Source of the DNA: Bacillota bacterium
GTDB lineage: Bacteria > Bacillota > Clostridia > Tissierellales > Peptoniphilaceae
Length of the DNA: 64,000 nucleotides
Direction: 5' to 3'
Assembly: GCA_023442775.1 (NCBI GenBank)
Contig: JAEZXH010000008.1
Location: forward strand, 1 to 64,000
This document shows positions 41,906 to 51,027 of this stretch, piece after piece. The notes beneath the pieces were generated by a model that was not told the origin of the DNA, searched no databases, and saw nothing but the letters and a program-made list of their open reading frames with translations. A program made the position numbers and the translations under genes. The first letter of the stretch is position 1; each line of letters opens with the position of its first letter.

Positions 41906-43303
41906 ATGTCACAGAACACTGGTCGCATTGTCCAAGTCATCGGTCCCGTGGTCGACGTGCGCTTCGACGAAGACCATCTCCCCCCGTTGCTTCAAGCCAT
42001 TCGCATTCCTCGGGAGGAGGATAACCTCATCGTGGAAGTGGCCCAACACATCGGCGACGACGTGGTGCGCTGCATCGCCTTGGGATCGACGGAAGGATTG
42101 ATGCGCGGCTTGGAGGCCATCGACCTGGGCAGCCCCATTCAAGTTCCCGTCGGCGAAAAGACCCTCGGGCGCATGTTCAACGTCTTGGGAGACCCCATTG
42201 ACGGGAAGGAAGCTTTAGAGAACGTGGAGACGATGCCGATTCACCGCCTCCCTCCGTCCTTTGAAGACCAAGATACGTCCAACGAAATCTTCGAGACCGG
42301 CATCAAGGTCGTCGACCTCATGTGCCCCTACGCCAAAGGGGGGAAGGTCGGCCTCTTCGGTGGTGCAGGGGTCGGAAAGACGGTCCTCATTCAAGAACTC
42401 ATTCACAATATCGCCAGCGAACACGGCGGACTCTCCGTCTTCACCGGCGTGGGAGAGCGTACCCGTGAGGGGAACGACCTCTACTATGAAATGATTGACT
42501 CCGGCGTCATCGACAAGACCTCCCTGGTCTTCGGTCAGATGAACGAGCCGCCGGGAGCCCGGATGCGTGTCGCCTTGACGGGACTCACCCTCGCCGAGTA
42601 CTTCCGCGACGTCCAAGGGCAAGACGTGCTCCTCTTTATCGACAACATCTTCCGCTTCACCCAAGCGGGAAGTGAAGTCTCCGCCCTCTTGGGTCGCATG
42701 CCCTCCGCCGTCGGGTACCAACCCACCCTCGCCACGGAAATGGGTCAGCTTCAGGAGCGGATTACCTCGACGAAGAAGGGTTCCATCACCTCGGTGCAGG
42801 CCGTCTACGTCCCTGCCGACGACTTGACGGACCCGGCACCTGCGACGACCTTCGCCCACTTGGATGCGACGACGGTCCTCTCCCGTCCCATTGCGGAAAT
42901 GGGGATCTATCCCGCCGTCGACCCTCTCGATTCCACGAGTCGTATCCTCTCCCCCGACGTGGTGGGAGAAGAGCACTATGAAGTGGCCCGCGGGGTTCAA
43001 GAGGTGCTCCAAGAGTATCGCGATTTGCAAGACATCATCGCCGTCTTGGGGATTGACGAACTCTCTGACGATCAAAAACTCACCGTCTCCCGTGCTCGGA
43101 AGATTCAACGCTTCCTCTCCCAGCCCTTCCACGTGGCGGAGCAGTTTACCGGGATGAGCGGCTGCTACGTGCCCATCGCTGAAACCGTCCGTGGATTCAA
43201 GGAAATCCTCGAAGGCAAACACGACGATGTGCCAGAAACCGCCTTCTACATGGTGGGCACCATTGACGAGGTACTGAAAAAGGCCGCAAAGAAGGAGGCG
43301 TAA
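41906..43303 (+). CDS. atpD: ATP synthase F1 subunit beta
   Basis: 465-residue catalytic subunit: P-loop GGAGVGKTVLIQEL (about 150), GERTREGNDLY with the catalytic Glu, and PSAVGYQPTLATEMG. ATG 41906 is 8 nt after AAAGGAG; an in-frame GTG at 41897 overlaps that ribosome binding site and is rejected. atpC follows after 3 bp. Confidence 0.96.
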   Translation: MSQNTGRIVQVIGPVVDVRFDEDHLPPLLQAIRIPREEDNLIVEVAQHIGDDVVRCIALGSTEGLMRGLEAIDLGSPIQVPVGEKTLGRMFNVLGDPIDGKEALENVETMPIHRLPPSFEDQDTSNEIFETGIKVVDLMCPYAKGGKVGLFGGAGVGKTVLIQELIHNIASEHGGLSVFTGVGERTREGNDLYYEMIDSGVIDKTSLVFGQMNEPPGARMRVALTGLTLAEYFRDVQGQDVLLFIDNIFRFTQAGSEVSALLGRMPSAVGYQPTLATEMGQLQERITSTKKGSITSVQAVYVPADDLTDPAPATTFAHLDATTVLSRPIAEMGIYPAVDPLDSTSRILSPDVVGEEHYEVARGVQEVLQEYRDLQDIIAVLGIDELSDDQKLTVSRARKIQRFLSQPFHVAEQFTGMSGCYVPIAETVRGFKEILEGKHDDVPETAFYMVGTIDEVLKKAAKKEA

Positions 43304-43306
43304 GCC

Positions 43307-43711
43307 ATGGTCCTTCTTGAAATCGTCACCCCAGACGGAAAGTTTTACAAGGAGAATGTGGCGATGGTCATCGTCCGTGGCGTCGAGGGAGATTTGGCCC
43401 TCATGCACGGCACCGCCCCCATCGTCACCCCCCTGGCCATCGGCGCTTTGAAGATCAAACGAGAAGACGGGACCTGGGAAGCGGGAACCGTCAATGGAGG
43501 CTATGTCTCCGGTCTTCCCGAGAAGGTCACCGTCGTCACCGAGGCCTTTGAATGGGCCAAGGAGATCGATCTCTCTCGTGCCGAAGCGGCGAAGGAGCGC
43601 GCCGAGCGACGCCTCCAAGAGGCAGAACGCACCGAGGACATCGATGTGGAGCGGGCGCGTATCGCCCTTTCCCGCGCCCTCAACCGGATGCGCATCGGAA
43701 ACGAACACTAA
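43307..43711 (+). CDS. atpC: ATP synthase F1 subunit epsilon
   Basis: 134-residue subunit with an N-terminal beta sandwich (about 1-85) and a C-terminal helical hairpin (about 88-132, rich in Ala, Arg and Glu) that in bacteria can extend and inhibit ATP hydrolysis. The complete C-terminal hairpin suggests such control is retained. Last gene before the operon terminator. Confidence 0.93.
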   Translation: MVLLEIVTPDGKFYKENVAMVIVRGVEGDLALMHGTAPIVTPLAIGALKIKREDGTWEAGTVNGGYVSGLPEKVTVVTEAFEWAKEIDLSRAEAAKERAERRLQEAERTEDIDVERARIALSRALNRMRIGNEH

Positions 43712-43734
43712 GACCCCTTTCATGGGGTCTTTTT
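43711..43734 (+). terminator. Terminator of the atp operon
   Basis: AGACCCC (43711-43717) pairs with GGGGTCT (43724-43730), followed by T. Between here and the next promoter lies about 145 bp of strongly purine-rich sequence without a credible gene. Confidence 0.88.
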
Positions 43735-43881
43735 GTATGTGATTTGCAAGAAAACCGAAAACGAGAAAAAGAAAGAGGAAAAAGGAAAGGATGAGATAAA
43801 GAAACAGGAAAAACTAAAAGAAACGCCTTGAAAACACAAGGGATTCTCAATTCGTGAAAAAGAAAACAAGACCGATCTTTC

Positions 43882-43910
43882 TTGCATTTCCAGAGAAGAC
43901 CACGTACAAT
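43882..43910 (+). promoter_or_regulatory. Promoter of the small gene at 43967
   Basis: TTGCAT 43882-43887 and TACAAT 43905-43910 with a 17-bp spacer. Confidence 0.72.
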
Positions 43911-43966
43911 AGAGAGAGATTGTACCCGCTTTGTGGTCATGAAACATTTCTAGGAGGTGGCGCGAG

Positions 43967-44251
43967 TTGGAGATTTTTGTGGAATACGAAGAGGGCAGAG
44001 GCGCGATTCTACACTTGGTGGGAGCTCCTGCGAAGACAGAGGTCGAAGTGCAATTTCCCCACGGCGATCACCAATCCCTTGGTCGTCACCGCTCTCCGCG
44101 CCCTCTCTGCGGGAAGACCGATGAAGAGGGGCGGTTCCAGGTGAAGATTCCCCCCTCTTGCACCGAGGAGAAGTGGGTGCGGATTCTCCTACGAGGGGAA
44201 CACTTCTTTGAACAAGAGCTCTTTCACCTCGGCGGGTGGAAGGAAGAATGA
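43967..44251 (+). CDS. Unknown 94-residue protein with TTG start
   Basis: A monocistronic small gene with its own promoter, strong Shine-Dalgarno (AGGAGGTGG) 7 nt before a TTG start, and its own terminator. The product is soluble, with alternating beta-strand-like and charged stretches (MEIFVEYEEGRGAILHLVG, EEGRFQVKIPPSC, WVRILLRGEHFF) and two cysteines; it resembles a small beta-sandwich domain such as a carboxypeptidase-regulatory-like fold. No homologue is recognised. Confidence 0.65.
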   Translation: MEIFVEYEEGRGAILHLVGAPAKTEVEVQFPHGDHQSLGRHRSPRPLCGKTDEEGRFQVKIPPSCTEEKWVRILLRGEHFFEQELFHLGGWKEE

Positions 44252-44276
44252 AGAACCCTCGGGGTTCTTTTTTTGT
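44251..44276 (+). terminator. Terminator after the small gene
   Basis: AAGAACC (44251-44257) pairs with GGTTCTT (44263-44269), followed by a T run. Confidence 0.85.
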
Positions 44277-44312
44277 GAGGAGGTTGTGTTCTAGTGTAAG
44301 GCGGGAAACTAT

Positions 44313-44320
44313 GGTATAAT
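44313..44320 (+). promoter_or_regulatory. Extended -10 promoter of murA
   Basis: TGGTATAAT forms an extended -10 with TATAAT at 44315-44320, 31 bp before the murA start; the -35 region is weak, as allowed for extended -10 promoters. Confidence 0.65.
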
Positions 44321-44350
44321 TGAAAAATATTTTAGAGAGGGAGAGATGAC

Positions 44351-45613
44351 GTGGAAAAGATTTTGGTGCGCCCCTCTGGTCCCCTACAGGGAAAAGTCAG
44401 GGTCAGTGGAGCGAAGAATGCGGCCCTTCCCATTTTGGCAGCCTGTTTGTTGGGAACGGAAGATATTATCTTGGAAGAGGTGCCGCAGTTAAAAGATGTG
44501 GAGATTATGTGCGAGGTGCTTAGGAGCCTTGGCGCCGAGGTGGAGGCCTTGGGACCGGGGAGCTGGCGCATCAACGCAAAAAACCTCTCGAGTTATGAGA
44601 CGAAATATGAACTCATGAGTAAGATGCGCGCCTCCTTCCTCGTCATGGGGCCCCTCTTGGGACGCCTCGGACGGACGGAAAATTCCCTTCCCGGAGGCTG
44701 CAGCATTGGGTCGCGGCCCATCGACCTGCACCTCAAGGGCTTCAAGGCTTTGGGTGCCGAGGTGGTGTCGGACTTTGGAAACATCTCCGCCTCCTGTGAC
44801 CACTTGGTCGGGGATAAGATTTACCTCGATTTCCCCTCGGTGGGGGCGACGGAAAACATTATGATGGCGGCGGTTCTCGCCGAAGGAGAGACGGTCATCG
44901 ACAACGCGGCGATGGAGCCGGAGATTGTCGACCTCTCGAACTTCCTGCGCAAGATGGGGGCCAACGTCACCGGAGCCGGGACCAACACCATCAAGATCAA
45001 GGGCGTGAAGACCTTAAAAGGTGCTCGTCACAGCATCATGCCCGACCGCATCGAGGCGGGGACCTTTATGGTGGCGGCGGCGATTACGAAGGGGGATGTC
45101 CTCGTGGAGAACGTCATCGCCTCCCACATGAAGCCGGTGATTGCAAAGCTCGAAGAGGCAGGCTGCTCCATCTCCGAAGAGGACGACGCCATTCGGGTGA
45201 AGGCCGAGGGGCCCTTGAAGGGATTTGACATCAAGACCTTGCCCTATCCGGGATTTCCCACGGACATGCAGGCCCAGTTCCTCGCCCTGATGACGAAGCT
45301 CGAAGGGCAAAGTACCGTGACGGAAACGGTCTTTGAAAACCGGTTCATGCACGTGGAAGAGCTCCAGAAGATGGGGGCGGAGATTCGCGTCGACGAACGG
45401 AAGGCCTTTGTCTTCGGCGGACGTCCCTTGAAGGGGGCCAAGGTCAAGGCCACGGACCTGCGCGCAGGGGCGGCCCTCATCCTCGCTGGACTCGTCGCCG
45501 AAGGGACCACGGAAATTGGAGAGATTTACCACATCGACCGTGGTTATGAAGAGATTGAAAAGAAGTTTTGCGGCCTCGGGGCGCGCCTCGAACGCGTGGA
45601 CATCGACGAGTAA
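44351..45613 (+). CDS. murA: UDP-N-acetylglucosamine 1-carboxyvinyltransferase
   Basis: 420-residue enzyme of the first committed step of peptidoglycan synthesis, transferring enolpyruvate from PEP to UDP-GlcNAc. It has the EPSP-synthase-like double fold. The PEP-binding Cys that fosfomycin attacks is C117 (GGCSIGSRPIDLHLKG), and KNAALP near the N-terminus is the other hallmark. Start GTG 44351 follows GAGAGGGAGAG; ATG 44346 is in another frame. A GC-rich hairpin (CCCTCCCC/GGGGGGG, about 45615-45633) follows the stop but has a weak T run. Confidence 0.95.
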   Translation: MEKILVRPSGPLQGKVRVSGAKNAALPILAACLLGTEDIILEEVPQLKDVEIMCEVLRSLGAEVEALGPGSWRINAKNLSSYETKYELMSKMRASFLVMGPLLGRLGRTENSLPGGCSIGSRPIDLHLKGFKALGAEVVSDFGNISASCDHLVGDKIYLDFPSVGATENIMMAAVLAEGETVIDNAAMEPEIVDLSNFLRKMGANVTGAGTNTIKIKGVKTLKGARHSIMPDRIEAGTFMVAAAITKGDVLVENVIASHMKPVIAKLEEAGCSISEEDDAIRVKAEGPLKGFDIKTLPYPGFPTDMQAQFLALMTKLEGQSTVTETVFENRFMHVEELQKMGAEIRVDERKAFVFGGRPLKGAKVKATDLRAGAALILAGLVAEGTTEIGEIYHIDRGYEEIEKKFCGLGARLERVDIDE

Positions 45614-45681
45614 CCCTCCCCTCCGGGGGGGACTCTTTGAACAGAGGACTTTTCCTCGGCACTAGGAGAAAGGAGGAAACT

Positions 45682-46443
45682 GTGTACGAAGAAGCACAAC
45701 AGAGAAGGCGCCCGGTGATTGGCATCTGTGGTGCCAGGACGAGAATGAGCGATTCTCGCTTTGGGGAGCGCGAACTCTCCTATGTCAACGGCAGTTACAT
45801 CCGTGCCGTCACCACAAACGGCGGCGTTCCCCTCATCATCCCCTTCTCCCACTGTCCCCAAAACGCCGTCGCCCTCCTCGATTACTGCAACGGAGTCATC
45901 TTTCCCGGGGGCACCGACGTGAGTCCAGAACTCTTTGGGGAAGAGCCCTCAAGAGACTTGGGACCCGTGGACCCGGAGGTGGATGATTGCCTTCGCGAAG
46001 TGATGCTCGAGTGTCTTCACCGGGCGATGCCCATGCTGACCATCTGTAAGGGGATGCAGCTCTTAAACATCCTCATGGGAGGCACCCTCTACCAAGACCT
46101 CGCCCATCGGGAGGCGAAGTCCATCAGTCACCTGCAATTCATCGACAGAAGCTTTGCCTTCCACCGTGTGGAGTTCGCCAAGGACTCGCGAATGGCCCAG
46201 ATCTTTGGGCAGGACCACATTATGACCAACTCGTTGCACCACCAGGCCCTCAAGGAATTGGCCCCGGGCCTTCGAAAAGTGGGGTGGACCGCCGATGGGC
46301 TCATCGAGGCGGTGGAGGGGAAGGACAGCCCGGTCCTCGGGGTCCAGTGGCACCCAGAGGACATGCTCTTAAACCCTAGAAATGCCTTGATGAACAATCT
46401 CTTTCGAGTCTTTATCGAGGAGATGGCAGGAGGTGCGCGATGA
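45682..46443 (+). CDS. Peptidase C26, gamma-glutamyl-gamma-aminobutyrate hydrolase-like
   Basis: 253-residue class I glutamine-amidotransferase-like hydrolase. The nucleophile elbow is LTICKGMQLLN (about 114-124), the His/Glu pair is in VQWHPEDM (about 222), and the N-terminal VIGICGARTR with FPGGTDVSPELFGEEP is typical of PuuD-type enzymes. GTG 45682 is chosen over upstream in-frame codons because AAAGGAGG lies at 45669-45676. It overlaps an M20 hydrolase and a peptide transporter operon, so cleavage of imported gamma-glutamyl compounds is likely. Confidence 0.87.
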   Translation: MYEEAQQRRRPVIGICGARTRMSDSRFGERELSYVNGSYIRAVTTNGGVPLIIPFSHCPQNAVALLDYCNGVIFPGGTDVSPELFGEEPSRDLGPVDPEVDDCLREVMLECLHRAMPMLTICKGMQLLNILMGGTLYQDLAHREAKSISHLQFIDRSFAFHRVEFAKDSRMAQIFGQDHIMTNSLHHQALKELAPGLRKVGWTADGLIEAVEGKDSPVLGVQWHPEDMLLNPRNALMNNLFRVFIEEMAGGAR

Positions 46444-47654
46444 ACCTCAAGGAATTCGTCGCTCTCGTGAAAGAGGGGGAGGAGCAGGTCATCCGTCATC
46501 GGCGCCACATTCACGCCCATCCCGAGCTCTCCTTTGAAGAAGAGGAGACGGCGAAGTACGTGGAATCCGTCCTCGATGAACTGGAGATTCCCCACGAGCG
46601 CATTGCGAAGACGGGAGTCGTTGGGCGCATTGAGACCCATCGCGACGGGAAGACCATCATGATTCGCGCCGACATGGATGCCCTCCCCGTAGAGGAGGAG
46701 ACGGGACTGCCCTTCGCCTCGACAAAGGCCGGGGTCATGCACGCCTGTGGCCACGACGTCCACACCGCAAATCTTCTGGGAGTGGCCCGTGTCTTAAAGA
46801 CCCTTGAACCAAAGCTGACCGGGCGCTTCATCCTCCTCTTCCAACCCGCGGAAGAAGCGGGGGGAGGCGGACGAGAAGTGGTGAAGGAAGGCCTTCTTCA
46901 CGAGGTGGACATGGCCATAGGCCTTCACGTCATGCCCGAACCCATCGGAACGATTTTTCTCGGAGACGGGGCGATGAGTGCCTATTCCGATGGATTCACC
47001 ATTGACGTCTACGGAAAGGCGGCCCACACCTCAAAACCCCAGGAGGGCATCGATGCCCTCTACGTGGCGGCGAAACTCATCGACGCTCTCTATGGTCTCA
47101 TGGCCAAGGGCCTCGACCCGAAGGAAGTGGCAACCCTCTCCCTCGGCGTCATCGAAGGGGGCACAGCGCCAAACATCGTCCCCGACCACGTCACCATCAA
47201 GGGGATGACGAGGGCCTTGAGCCTCGAGGCACGATCCGCCCTTCACGACGAAATTTCCGCCCTCGTGACAAGTCTCTCGAAGGCCTATGGGGCTCGGGGA
47301 GAGTTTACCTACAAACCGGGGTATCCGGCGGTGTACAACGACTCCACCCTCTTTTCACAGGCTGAAAAATTTTTAGAAAAACACCTTTCCCCATTGATGA
47401 AAGAGTGTAGAACGGGTATAAATGAACTAGCTGACCCACAATTGGTCACTCATCCAGAGCCGCGCCTTGGGGCCGAGGACTTTGGATTCTATGCGCAAGA
47501 GGTACCCTCCCTCTTCCTCTGGTTGGGAACGGGAGAGTCCTATCCCCAACACAATGGACGATTCACCGTGGACGAATCGGCGATTGTACTGGCCACTTGC
47601 GTACTGAGTTTGTTGGCGCTTCATCTTACAGATCACAAGGAGGTAATTGCATGA
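46440..47654 (+). CDS. M20-family amidohydrolase (third in the window)
   Basis: 404-residue metallohydrolase like the pair at 27-29.5 kb but more divergent. Motifs: MHACGHDVHTANLLG (about 100), QPAEEAGGGGREVV, KAAHTSKPQEGIDA in the dimerisation domain, and LGAEDFGFYA near the end. It begins inside the C26 gene (ATGA) and ends inside the start of the peptide-binding protein gene, so it is part of a peptide uptake and breakdown operon. Confidence 0.9.
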   Translation: MNLKEFVALVKEGEEQVIRHRRHIHAHPELSFEEEETAKYVESVLDELEIPHERIAKTGVVGRIETHRDGKTIMIRADMDALPVEEETGLPFASTKAGVMHACGHDVHTANLLGVARVLKTLEPKLTGRFILLFQPAEEAGGGGREVVKEGLLHEVDMAIGLHVMPEPIGTIFLGDGAMSAYSDGFTIDVYGKAAHTSKPQEGIDALYVAAKLIDALYGLMAKGLDPKEVATLSLGVIEGGTAPNIVPDHVTIKGMTRALSLEARSALHDEISALVTSLSKAYGARGEFTYKPGYPAVYNDSTLFSQAEKFLEKHLSPLMKECRTGINELADPQLVTHPEPRLGAEDFGFYAQEVPSLFLWLGTGESYPQHNGRFTVDESAIVLATCVLSLLALHLTDHKEVIA

Positions 47655-49195
47655 AAAAGAGTGCCCTGATTTTGTCAGTGACCCTCTTGGCAGGGACACT
47701 TCTCACCGCCTGCGGTGGCGGAGGTGCTGGCACCACTGGCGGTGCCGAAAAGACCGATCGTGAGGCCTTAACCGTTGCCGTCTCTGCCGATGCGACGAGT
47801 CTCGACCCCATCTCGTACAATGACATCTACTCTGAGAATGTCATGAAACAAATCTACAATAAGCTCATGGAGCAAGACGAAGAGGGCGAACTGGTCCCAG
47901 GACTTGCGGAGAGCATTGAGCAGCCCGATCCCCAGACCTTTGTGGTCCACCTTCGTGAAGGGATCCAATTCTCCAATGGCAACCCCCTCACCGCCGAGGA
48001 TGTGGTCTACTCTCTCACCCGTCTGACCACCTCTCCGAAATATGCCTACATCTACGACAAGATCGACACCGACTCCTTTGAGACCCCCGACGACTACACG
48101 GTGCGCTTCCGCTTGAAGAGTCCCGATGGGTCCTTCCTCATGGCCCTGTCCCACCCGGCGGCGTCGATTGTGGACAAGGAGACGGTGGAAGCAGCAGGGG
48201 ATGGCTACGCCAAGGCTCCCGTGGGAACCGGGCCCTTTAAGCTCGAATCCTGGAAGGAACTGGACAACATCACCCTCACGAAGAACGACACCTACTACGG
48301 CGACGCTCCCGCCTTTAACAAGATGGTCTTAAAAGTCATCGCCGAGCCCAACAACCGCCTCATCGAACTCGAGAGCGGCCAAGTGGATGTGGCCTATGAG
48401 ATTGCCCCCAACGACATTGCGAAGGTCGAGGAAAATGACGCCCTCACCCTCTACCGCAAACTGGACAACTCGGTCCACTTCCTCGGGATGAACGTGGAGA
48501 ATGGCCCCTTTACGAACCCGAAGGCCCGGGAGGCCCTCTCCCACGCCATGAACCTCCAAGAGATGGTGGATTCGGTGTATATGGGAGTCGGCAAGGTAGC
48601 GACGAGTACGGTCAACCCCAACTTCCCCTACTCCATCGCGGACACGATGAAGGCCCCCGAGTACAACGCGGAAGAGGCGAAGAAGCTCTTTGAAGAAGCT
48701 GGCGTCGCCCCCGGCACTACCTTTAAGATTTACACCAACGACAACCAACAGCGTCAAGACATGGCGACGATTCTCCAAGCGAAGCTTCAAGAGATCGGCT
48801 ATGACGCCACCATCACCACCCTCGAGTGGGGTGCTTACGTCGAGGCCCTCTCCCACAAGGAACACGACATCTTCTTCATGAGCTGGTCGCCTTCCGTGGT
48901 GGACCCCCACTATGCTCTCTACGGTCCCTTCCACTCCAAGAATAAGGGTGTGGGCCCGAACTACATGTTCTACGGCAACCCCACCTTGGATGACCTCTTA
49001 GACCGTGGGATCGCCATGGAAAATGGCCCCGAGCGCGAAGGAGTCTACAAGGATGCCCAGGAACTTCTCGGCAAGGAACTTCCCTGGATTCCCGTGGCCT
49101 ATGGGGAACAGGTCTTTGCAGCACAAAAGTACGTGAAGAACCTCACCCCCTCTGCCTCCAGTTCTCAAACCCTTTACAAGATCACCTTCGAGTAA
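47651..49195 (+). CDS. Peptide-binding lipoprotein of a Dpp/Opp-type ABC transporter
   Basis: 514-residue family-5 solute-binding protein. The signal peptide ends in lipobox LTAC followed by GGGGAGTTGG, giving a lipid-anchored protein with a flexible glycine-rich linker. Typical segments include SLDPISYNDIYSENVMKQIYNKLMEQDEEG, GTGPFKLESWKE and the C-terminal QVFAAQKYVKNL. AAGGAGGTAATTGC precedes ATG 47651. A strong hairpin after the gene may favour its expression over the permeases. Confidence 0.92.
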   Translation: MKKSALILSVTLLAGTLLTACGGGGAGTTGGAEKTDREALTVAVSADATSLDPISYNDIYSENVMKQIYNKLMEQDEEGELVPGLAESIEQPDPQTFVVHLREGIQFSNGNPLTAEDVVYSLTRLTTSPKYAYIYDKIDTDSFETPDDYTVRFRLKSPDGSFLMALSHPAASIVDKETVEAAGDGYAKAPVGTGPFKLESWKELDNITLTKNDTYYGDAPAFNKMVLKVIAEPNNRLIELESGQVDVAYEIAPNDIAKVEENDALTLYRKLDNSVHFLGMNVENGPFTNPKAREALSHAMNLQEMVDSVYMGVGKVATSTVNPNFPYSIADTMKAPEYNAEEAKKLFEEAGVAPGTTFKIYTNDNQQRQDMATILQAKLQEIGYDATITTLEWGAYVEALSHKEHDIFFMSWSPSVVDPHYALYGPFHSKNKGVGPNYMFYGNPTLDDLLDRGIAMENGPEREGVYKDAQELLGKELPWIPVAYGEQVFAAQKYVKNLTPSASSSQTLYKITFE

Positions 49196-49203
49196 CCATC
49201 TCT

Positions 49204-49236
49204 GAGGGGGAGTCCAAGGACTCTCCCTCGTCTTTA
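49204..49236 (+). other. Strong intercistronic hairpin after the binding-protein gene
   Basis: GAGGGGGAGTCC (49204-49215) pairs over 12 bp with GGACTCTCCCTC (49218-49229), then a weak T run (GTCTTTA). It lies between the binding protein and the permease genes, the usual place for partial terminators or mRNA-stabilising stems that keep binding protein in excess. Confidence 0.7.
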
Positions 49237-49247
49237 TAGGAGGTTCT

Positions 49248-50168
49248 ATGCTTCGATATACCCTGCGTCGCCTCTTGGTTCTCATCCCTACCCTTCTCGG
49301 CGTAAGCTTTATTGTCTTTGGCCTCCTGTACTTAACTCCCGGGGATGCAGTGACCGCCTCCATGGGGGCCAACGCTCCCCAATCCGCCATCGATGCCCAG
49401 AGAGAGGCCCTCGGCTTAAACGACCCCTTCCTCGTCCAATACGGACGCTTTCTCGGCGGGGTTCTTCACGGGGACCTGGGACAGAGTTATTACACCCACA
49501 AAGACGTCGCCGACACCTTGATGGCCGTCTTTCCCAACACGGTAAAACTCTCCCTCTTGGCCCTTGGGGTCGCCTGTTTCTTTGGCCTGGGCTTTGGGAT
49601 TCTCTCCGCGGTGAAGAGAGATAGCATCTTCGACCAGGTCTCCATGATTCTTGGCCTCATCGGTCTCGCCATGCCCATCTTCTGGTCGGGACTCTTGCTC
49701 ATCCTCTTTTTTAGTGTGCGACTGAAGTGGTTCCCCTCTAGTGGGTTCAACTCCTTCTCCGCCATGGTGCTGCCCGCCCTCGCCCTCGGATTTCAATCCA
49801 CGGCGGTGATTATGCGTCAGACGAGGGCCGTTCTCCTCGTGGAACTGGGGCAAGACTACATCCGCACCGCAAGGGCGAAGGGTCTCTCCGAGGGGCGCAT
49901 CCTCGCCGTCCACGCCTTGAAGAACACCCTCATCACCGTCCTCACCGTCATCGGCCTTCAGATGGGAACCCTCCTCGGAGGCTCCGTCTTGACGGAGACC
50001 ATCTTCTCCATCCCCGGGCTTGGCCGCCTCATGGTGGATTCAGTGAAGACGAGGGACTATCCCATCATCCTCGGGGGCGTTATGCTCATCGCCGCCACCT
50101 ATACCTTGATTTCCATCGTCGTCGATCTCCTCTACGGCGTGGTCAATCCCCGTGTTCGTCCCAGATAG
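49248..50168 (+). CDS. Peptide ABC transporter permease, DppB/OppB type
   Basis: 306-residue permease with six membrane helices, N-terminal MLRYTLRRLLVLIPTLLGVSFIVF and the EAA-like loop around DYIRTARAKGLSEGRIL. TAGGAGG precedes ATG 49248. It pairs with the DppC-type permease directly downstream. Confidence 0.94.
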   Translation: MLRYTLRRLLVLIPTLLGVSFIVFGLLYLTPGDAVTASMGANAPQSAIDAQREALGLNDPFLVQYGRFLGGVLHGDLGQSYYTHKDVADTLMAVFPNTVKLSLLALGVACFFGLGFGILSAVKRDSIFDQVSMILGLIGLAMPIFWSGLLLILFFSVRLKWFPSSGFNSFSAMVLPALALGFQSTAVIMRQTRAVLLVELGQDYIRTARAKGLSEGRILAVHALKNTLITVLTVIGLQMGTLLGGSVLTETIFSIPGLGRLMVDSVKTRDYPIILGGVMLIAATYTLISIVVDLLYGVVNPRVRPR

Positions 50169-50177
50169 GAGGTGACT

Positions 50178-51026
50178 ATGGTGAAGACAACATCTCGTGC
50201 CATGGAATTTTGGCACCAATTTCGTAAGAACCGCCTCGCCGTCGTGGGACTGGTGATTCTCCTGGTGATGGTCCTAGGGGCCATCCTCGCCCCCCTCGTC
50301 GCCCCGGCGGGCTATGACACCCAGGACCTCTCCCAGAGGTTTCAAAGCCCAAGTGCCGCCCACTTCTTTGGGACGGATAACTTTGGACGGGACATCTTCT
50401 CCCGGGTCCTCTATGGAGCCCAGATTTCCCTGGCCATTGGCCTCGGCTCCATGGTCATCTCCGTGGCCATCGGCATGGTCCTAGGGGCCATCGCCGGATA
50501 CACGGGAGGGGTCGTCGATGGTCTCATCATGCGCCTCATGGACATTTTCTTGTCCATCCCTCAACTCGTGTTGGCCATTGCCATTGCCGCGGCCCTTGGG
50601 GGAGGGATGGGAAATCTCATCCTCGCCGTGAGCCTCTCCTCGATTCCTCGCTATGCCCGGATTCTTCGAGGAAGCGTCCTCGAGACCATGGAGAAGGAGT
50701 ACGTCGAGGCGGCGCGGGCGACGGGAGCGAGCCACGTCCGCATCTTGGCGCGCCACATCGTCCCCAACTGCCTTGGACCCATCATCGTCCAGGCCACCCT
50801 TGGGGTCGGGGTGAGCATTTTAAGCGCCGCATCTCTCTCCTTTATCGGCATGGGCATTGAGCCCCCGAAACCCGAGTGGGGCGCCATGCTCTCCATGGGG
50901 CGCCAATACATCCGGGACTATCCCTACATGACGCTCTTTCCAGGCCTTGCCATTGCCCTCACCGTCTTCGCCTTAAACGTCGTCGGCGATGGGTTAAGCG
51001 ACGCCTTTGACCCGAAGAGGAGGTAG
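50178..51026 (+). CDS. Peptide ABC transporter permease, DppC/OppC type
   Basis: 282-residue permease. The N-terminal helix follows FWHQFRKNRLAVVGLVILL, then the conserved HFFGTDNFGRDIFSRVLYGAQISLAIGL and EYVEAARATGASHVRILARHIVPN coupling loop. ATG 50178 is 6 nt downstream of an in-frame GTG that overlaps the AGGAGG. Confidence 0.94.
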   Translation: MVKTTSRAMEFWHQFRKNRLAVVGLVILLVMVLGAILAPLVAPAGYDTQDLSQRFQSPSAAHFFGTDNFGRDIFSRVLYGAQISLAIGLGSMVISVAIGMVLGAIAGYTGGVVDGLIMRLMDIFLSIPQLVLAIAIAAALGGGMGNLILAVSLSSIPRYARILRGSVLETMEKEYVEAARATGASHVRILARHIVPNCLGPIIVQATLGVGVSILSAASLSFIGMGIEPPKPEWGAMLSMGRQYIRDYPYMTLFPGLAIALTVFALNVVGDGLSDAFDPKRR

Positions 51027-51027
51027 T

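Noticed and set aside
43738..43881. Small hydrophobic minus-strand frames between atpC and the next promoter
   Set aside because: They come from a purine-rich tract read antisense (Ser/Phe-rich products) and have no ribosome binding site.
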